Position numbers and translations under genes: made by a program. Below, piece after piece: positions 15,989 through 19,257 of a DNA stretch of 19,257 nt. The DNA lies in assembly GCA_047634635.1 (NCBI GenBank), contig JBLIIE010000102.1:1-19257 (forward strand), given 5' to 3'. The DNA is from Granulosicoccus sp047634635 (GTDB lineage: Bacteria > Pseudomonadota > Gammaproteobacteria > Granulosicoccales > Granulosicoccaceae). A model generated the notes under the pieces. That model made no database searches. It saw only the letters and a list, made by a program, of their open reading frames with translations, and had not been told where the DNA came from. Each line of letters starts with the position of its first letter. Position 1 is the stretch's first letter.

Positions 15989-16030
15989 AATTACCCGTGG
16001 TCAAGAATAACGATAGAATAGGCGGTAATT
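15989..16030 (+). promoter_or_regulatory. Candidate promoter of the RidA gene inside a dyad
   Basis: TTACCC (15991-15996), 17 bases and TAGAAT (16014-16019, 5 of 6 to consensus) form a candidate promoter. AATTACC (15989-15995) and GGTAATT (16024-16030) are perfect inverted repeats that flank it, one over the -35 and one near the expected start of transcription. This layout fits repressor control of the divergent RidA and bicupin genes. The -35 is poor. Confidence 0.35.
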
Positions 16031-16055
16031 TATCCTCAACCAATAATAAACCATC

Positions 16056-16400
16056 ATGATAGAAAGATCCGGAACATCAGAACGTGCGAGTAAAATTGTC
16101 AAATACAACGGTGTTGTGTACCTCAGTGGTCAGGTAGGTGAGGGTGAAACGGTTACAGAGCAAACCATAGACTGTTTATCACGAGTAGATGCGCTATTAA
16201 AAGAGGCGGGTTCTTCACGTGAACAGATGCTTCAGGCCACTGTATGGCTCTCTGACATGGCAGACTTTGCCGCCTTGAATGAAGTGTGGAACGCTTGGGT
16301 TCCAACTGGACATGCACCTGCACGTGCTTGTGGTGAAGCAAAATTGGCCCGCGAAATTCTAAAAGTAGAAGTGATTGTTACTGCGGCTTACGAGCAGTAG
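16056..16400 (+). CDS. RidA-family protein (YoaB-like subgroup)
   Basis: A 114-residue member of the RidA/YjgF/UK114 family, which deaminates reactive enamine or imine intermediates. Seen: VVYLSGQVGEG, the helix block DCLSRVDALLKEAGSS, and NEVWNAWVPTGHAPARACGEAKL. The conserved Arg is R90 (PARAC), aligned with R105 of E. coli RidA, and E105 aligns with its E120. The W-x2-W-V and GHAP pattern is closer to YoaB than to RidA itself. Such paralogues often sit in amine or amino acid catabolic loci, in line with the aldehyde dehydrogenase next door. The ATG at 16056 gives the full fold. No good ribosome site is seen. Confidence 0.88.
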   Translation: MIERSGTSERASKIVKYNGVVYLSGQVGEGETVTEQTIDCLSRVDALLKEAGSSREQMLQATVWLSDMADFAALNEVWNAWVPTGHAPARACGEAKLAREILKVEVIVTAAYEQ

Positions 16401-16505
16401 ATTACTTTTATCAAACCGATGCAAATCAAAAAACTTGATCACGTAGTAATTACTTAGTTCTTTCCTGACTTACGTGTAGCAAAAAACAGCAAGTAACTTA
16501 AGTAG

Positions 16506-16544
16506 CCTCACTGATTTTATATAAATTGCATAAAGTCAGTGGGG
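16506..16544 (+). terminator. Long hairpin between RidA and aldehyde dehydrogenase genes
   Basis: 15 consecutive positions pair (16506-16520 with 16530-16544), two of them G-U in the plus-strand RNA, around a 9-base loop. It lies 105 bases after the RidA stop and 27 bases beyond the end of the convergent dehydrogenase gene. No T-run follows on either strand, so it is a terminator or mRNA-end structure only by position. Confidence 0.4.
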
Positions 16545-16571
16545 ATATACCCGTCTCATGACACCGGGTGC

Positions 16572-18059
16572 TTACAACTTAATCCACGCGGTTTTTAGAT
16601 CAAGATATTTGTCGAAGGCGTGTAGAGACTTATCGTGGCCATTGCCTGATTGTCTCACCCCGCCCAAGGGTACTGTGATGTCTGCGCCACCGTATGTATT
16701 GACGTGCACTAAACCCGTTTTCATAGCACGAGTAAGCCTATGCGCACGACCTATATCGTTAGTCCAGACACCACCAGCCAGACCTAATTCTGTACTGTTG
16801 GCCAATTCAACGGCTTCGTTCTCATCGTCAAACGCAGTAACCGCGAGTACCGGTCCAAAAACTTCCTTCTGCGCTAGAGTATGGTCTTTGGCAACAGCTG
16901 TAACGATGGTTGGTTCCATGTAGTAACCACCTGTATCCTTTAAAGTTTGATTGCCTCCTTGGTACAACGTCCCGCCTTCTAATTGGGCGGTTTCCACAAA
17001 CTGTAAGTTTTGTTGCAGTTGCACCGCGTTATTAACCGCGCCAGATTGAGTAGTAATATCCAGAGGATTTCCCACTTTCATGGCAGCCGCAACAGATGCT
17101 AGTTCTTCTACAAATTCATCATGAATAGAACGTTCGACAAGTAGTCTTGAACCTGCAACACAGACTTGTCCGGAGTTTCGAAAGATACCTGCCGCACTCA
17201 CGCTCGCTGCTTCTTTGAGATTTTTAGCATCTGCAAAAACAATGTTGGCAGATTTTCCACCCAATTCCAGATAACACCGTTTCATATTGGAGGCAGCCGA
17301 TGCCTGTAGCAATCGGCGTCCAGTCGCACCTGAACCTGTGAATACGATCACATCAACATCCATGGAATGAGACAGTGCCTCGCCAACGATGAATCCTTCA
17401 CCTGTGACAATATTCAAAACACCATCAGGCAGGCCCGCCTCTAGTGCCAGCTCTCCCAACCGAATCAATGACAGGGACGCCATTTCAGAAGGTTTTAAAA
17501 CAACTGAGTTACCAGCAGCTAGCGCAGGGCCCAATTTCCAGGCGCTGATCATGAGCGGAAAATTCCACGGAATAATAGCGGCAACTACACCGATTGGCTC
17601 TTTGTGAATCAGCCCTAAAACGCCTGGTGCAGTTGGTGCGATTTCTCCGTATATTTTATCAATGGCTTCTGCATAGTAGCGAATGGTGGCTGCTGCTGAT
17701 CCGCATTCTGCTTTCAAAGCCATGCTGATTTCCGTGCCGTTGTCACGAACACCCAACACGGCAAGCTGAAGGGCTTCAGCGTCTATCAGGGCTGCCCATT
17801 TGAGCATAATGTTCTTGCGCTGTACCGGAGACAAGTTACGCCAGCGGCCATCCTCAAAGGCTCTACGTGCAGCAGCGATAGCGTATTTGGTATCGAGAGT
17901 TGTTCCTGCTGCAATGGTGGTCAAAACACGACCATTCAGTGGCGAAACAACCTCCATTGTGGCTTCGTCGCTGGCGCTCTGAATCTTTCCATCAATGAGC
18001 AGTCCGCGAGGGCTGATGGTTTCCGATCCCAGAGCATTGATTTGGTTTTGATCTAACAT
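16572..18059 (-). CDS. puuC: NAD(P)-dependent aldehyde dehydrogenase, PuuC-like
   Basis: Oxidises an aldehyde to the acid in the cytoplasm. It has 495 residues, the full length of the family. Catalytic residues are N166 (IPWNFPLM), K189 (LKPSE), E265 (ELGGKSANIVFADA) and nucleophile C300 (NSGQVCVAGSRLL). Blocks RYYAEAIDKIYGEIAP, SNMKRCYLELGGKSANIVFAD, GIFRNSGQVC and SGNGHDKSLHAFDKY match E. coli PuuC (gamma-glutamyl-gamma-aminobutyraldehyde dehydrogenase) better than BetB. No other puu genes are near, so the aldehyde may be a different amine-derived one. It lies 25 bases downstream of the TRAP permease on the same strand, probably in one operon. The symbol is by resemblance, not proof of substrate. 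Confidence 0.85.
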   Translation of the reverse strand: MLDQNQINALGSETISPRGLLIDGKIQSASDEATMEVVSPLNGRVLTTIAAGTTLDTKYAIAAARRAFEDGRWRNLSPVQRKNIMLKWAALIDAEALQLAVLGVRDNGTEISMALKAECGSAAATIRYYAEAIDKIYGEIAPTAPGVLGLIHKEPIGVVAAIIPWNFPLMISAWKLGPALAAGNSVVLKPSEMASLSLIRLGELALEAGLPDGVLNIVTGEGFIVGEALSHSMDVDVIVFTGSGATGRRLLQASAASNMKRCYLELGGKSANIVFADAKNLKEAASVSAAGIFRNSGQVCVAGSRLLVERSIHDEFVEELASVAAAMKVGNPLDITTQSGAVNNAVQLQQNLQFVETAQLEGGTLYQGGNQTLKDTGGYYMEPTIVTAVAKDHTLAQKEVFGPVLAVTAFDDENEAVELANSTELGLAGGVWTNDIGRAHRLTRAMKTGLVHVNTYGGADITVPLGGVRQSGNGHDKSLHAFDKYLDLKTAWIKL

Positions 18060-18084
18060 AGTTTGTTTCCCGATAGACCTAAAT

Positions 18085-19257
18085 TCACATCAATGACGGC
18101 AGATACAATGAAATAGTCGGCACCAGAGTCAACAACAACAGGCGGAAAATATCAGCAATCCAGAATGGAGTAACGCCCTTAAAAATGGTTTTAACCGACA
18201 CGTCTTTAAGCACTCCCTTGAGCACGAAAACATTCAGACCTATAGGGGGTGTGATTAAGCTGATTTCGGTTGCCACGACAACTAATATTCCGAACCAGAT
18301 CAGGTCGAAGCCAAGCGCTTCAACAAGCGGTGCAAATATAGGCACTGTCAGTAGGATCATAGATAAAGATTCGAAAACGCAGCCCAAAACCAGGTAGATG
18401 GCGAGGATGATAAAAATTACTCCTAACGGAGATACATCAAAACTATTGACGATCTGAATCAAACCGTCTGGCAGACCTGCACGATTTACAAAGTTCGAAA
18501 AAATCATGGCACCAAAAACAACCATGAAAAGCTTAGCCGTTGTTAACGTGGTCTCTCTAGAGACATCGAAGAGCGTGGACCAGGTTAATGCACCGCGAGC
18601 CCACGCAATAAAAATAGCCCCTGCAGCTCCCATTCCGGCAGCTTCTGTTGGGGTGAATGCACCAACATAGATACCGCCTATGACAAAAATAAATAACCCT
18701 AACGTTGTCCAGACATTGCGTAGGGCAAGTAAGCGTTCTTTCCAGGGTGTTTTTTCTCCTGCCGGACCCGCTTTTGGGTCTTTAGTAACCACATATTTAA
18801 CGGCAAACAGGTAGAACAAAACACCAATAAGCCCGGGCAAAACACCAGCGATGAAGAGCTTGCCAACAGATGCGTTTGTGATGAGTCCGTATATGACCAG
18901 AATGACACTGGGAGGAATTAATATACCCAAGGTACCACCAGCCGCAATGGATGCAGTCGCTAAAGAATCGCTGTATTTGTATCGTCGCATTTCAGGCATG
19001 GATACTTTCGCCATCGTGGCAGCTGTTGCCAGTGATGATCCACAAATGGCAGAAAACATGCCGCAGGCACACACTGTTGACATGGCAAGGCCACCTTTTT
19101 TATGGCCCAGAAAGACAAAGGCTGCCCGGTACAGCTCTTTAGCCATGCCACCACGTTCCACCATCAATCCCATCAGTATGAACAACGGTACGACAGACAA
19201 TCCGTAGCTTTGACCCGCGTCGATGACCAGTCTGGCGGCGCTGGACATGGCGGCTTT
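18085..19257 (-). CDS. dctM: TRAP transporter large permease (DctM type), 5' partial
   Basis: The large inner-membrane subunit of a tripartite ATP-independent periplasmic transporter, which uses an ion gradient to import organic acids and other solutes. 390 codons are visible and the frame is open to the right edge. Full proteins have about 425-440 residues, so roughly 40-50 N-terminal residues lie outside. Family blocks: VPLFILMGLMVERGGMAKELY, AICGSSLATAATMAKVSMPEMRRYKY, ASIAAGGTLGILIPPSVILVIYG, AFTPTEAAGMGAAGA, and EISLITPPIGLNVFVLKGV. An ATG at 19248 exists but the conserved SGLSVVPLFIL region shows it is internal. The small permease and binding-protein genes are expected upstream, beyond the window. 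The substrate cannot be told from this subunit. Confidence 0.93.
   Translation of the reverse strand, partial: KAAMSSAARLVIDAGQSYGLSVVPLFILMGLMVERGGMAKELYRAAFVFLGHKKGGLAMSTVCACGMFSAICGSSLATAATMAKVSMPEMRRYKYSDSLATASIAAGGTLGILIPPSVILVIYGLITNASVGKLFIAGVLPGLIGVLFYLFAVKYVVTKDPKAGPAGEKTPWKERLLALRNVWTTLGLFIFVIGGIYVGAFTPTEAAGMGAAGAIFIAWARGALTWSTLFDVSRETTLTTAKLFMVVFGAMIFSNFVNRAGLPDGLIQIVNSFDVSPLGVIFIILAIYLVLGCVFESLSMILLTVPIFAPLVEALGFDLIWFGILVVVATEISLITPPIGLNVFVLKGVLKDVSVKTIFKGVTPFWIADIFRLLLLTLVPTISLYLPSLM

Noticed and set aside
16572..18059. Assignment of the dehydrogenase as BetB (betaine aldehyde dehydrogenase) to complete a choline pathway with betC
   Set aside because: Sequence blocks around the catalytic Glu and Cys resemble PuuC more, and the gene is far from betC and paired with a TRAP permease.

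Overview
The window reads as a chromosomal stretch of a Gram-negative, probably marine proteobacterium. I would guess a gammaproteobacterium, but no marker gene here settles this. Evidence for the cell type: an outer-membrane porin, an exported lipoprotein, periplasmic-binding-protein ABC transport and TRAP transport. Gene content (Aap-type transporter, choline sulfatase, TRAP permease, secreted polysaccharide enzymes) fits a heterotroph living on algal or marine-organic compounds. No tRNA, rRNA, CRISPR array, intact insertion sequence or phage gene was seen.

Layout. Positions 1-1818 (+): a 5'-truncated GH10 endo-xylanase-type lipoprotein, followed by a terminator. 1906-2808 (-): a PAPS-type sulfotransferase. 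2809-3693: an 885-base gene-poor stretch with possible decayed reading frames and the leader of the next operon. 3694-7944 (+): a complete aapJQMP-type polar amino acid (PAAT family) ABC importer. 7968-10064 (-): choline sulfatase (betC) preceded by a ProX/YbaK-type tRNA-editing deacylase, in one two-gene unit that converges on aapP. 10327-12252 (+): a secreted multidomain protein with Cys-rich repeats, a CBM-like module and a nucleoside-hydrolase-like (DUF1593-like) domain. It shares a bidirectional terminator with a general porin (12336-13289, -). 13575-15236 (+): an acyl-CoA synthetase. 15302-15970 (-): a ChrR-type bicupin. 16056-16400 (+): a RidA-family protein. 16572-18059 (-): a PuuC-like aldehyde dehydrogenase, downstream of a TRAP large permease (18085 to the right edge, -).

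How the genes may work together. The left half handles sulfated or polysaccharide substrates. The middle couples an importer with choline sulfatase. The binding protein keeps the Arg expected to hold an acidic group, but has Trp where relatives have the Asp that binds the alpha-amino group. This suggests, as inference only, a quaternary-ammonium zwitterion such as choline-O-sulfate or a betaine. The right half looks catabolic: TRAP uptake of an organic acid, aldehyde oxidation, enamine/imine detoxification by RidA and CoA activation.

The most interesting items are the altered pocket of the importer and its pairing with betC, the secreted repeat/CBM/nucleoside-hydrolase-like protein, a leader hairpin with a GGAGGA loop ahead of aapJ, and a near-perfect palindrome ahead of the acyl-CoA synthetase.
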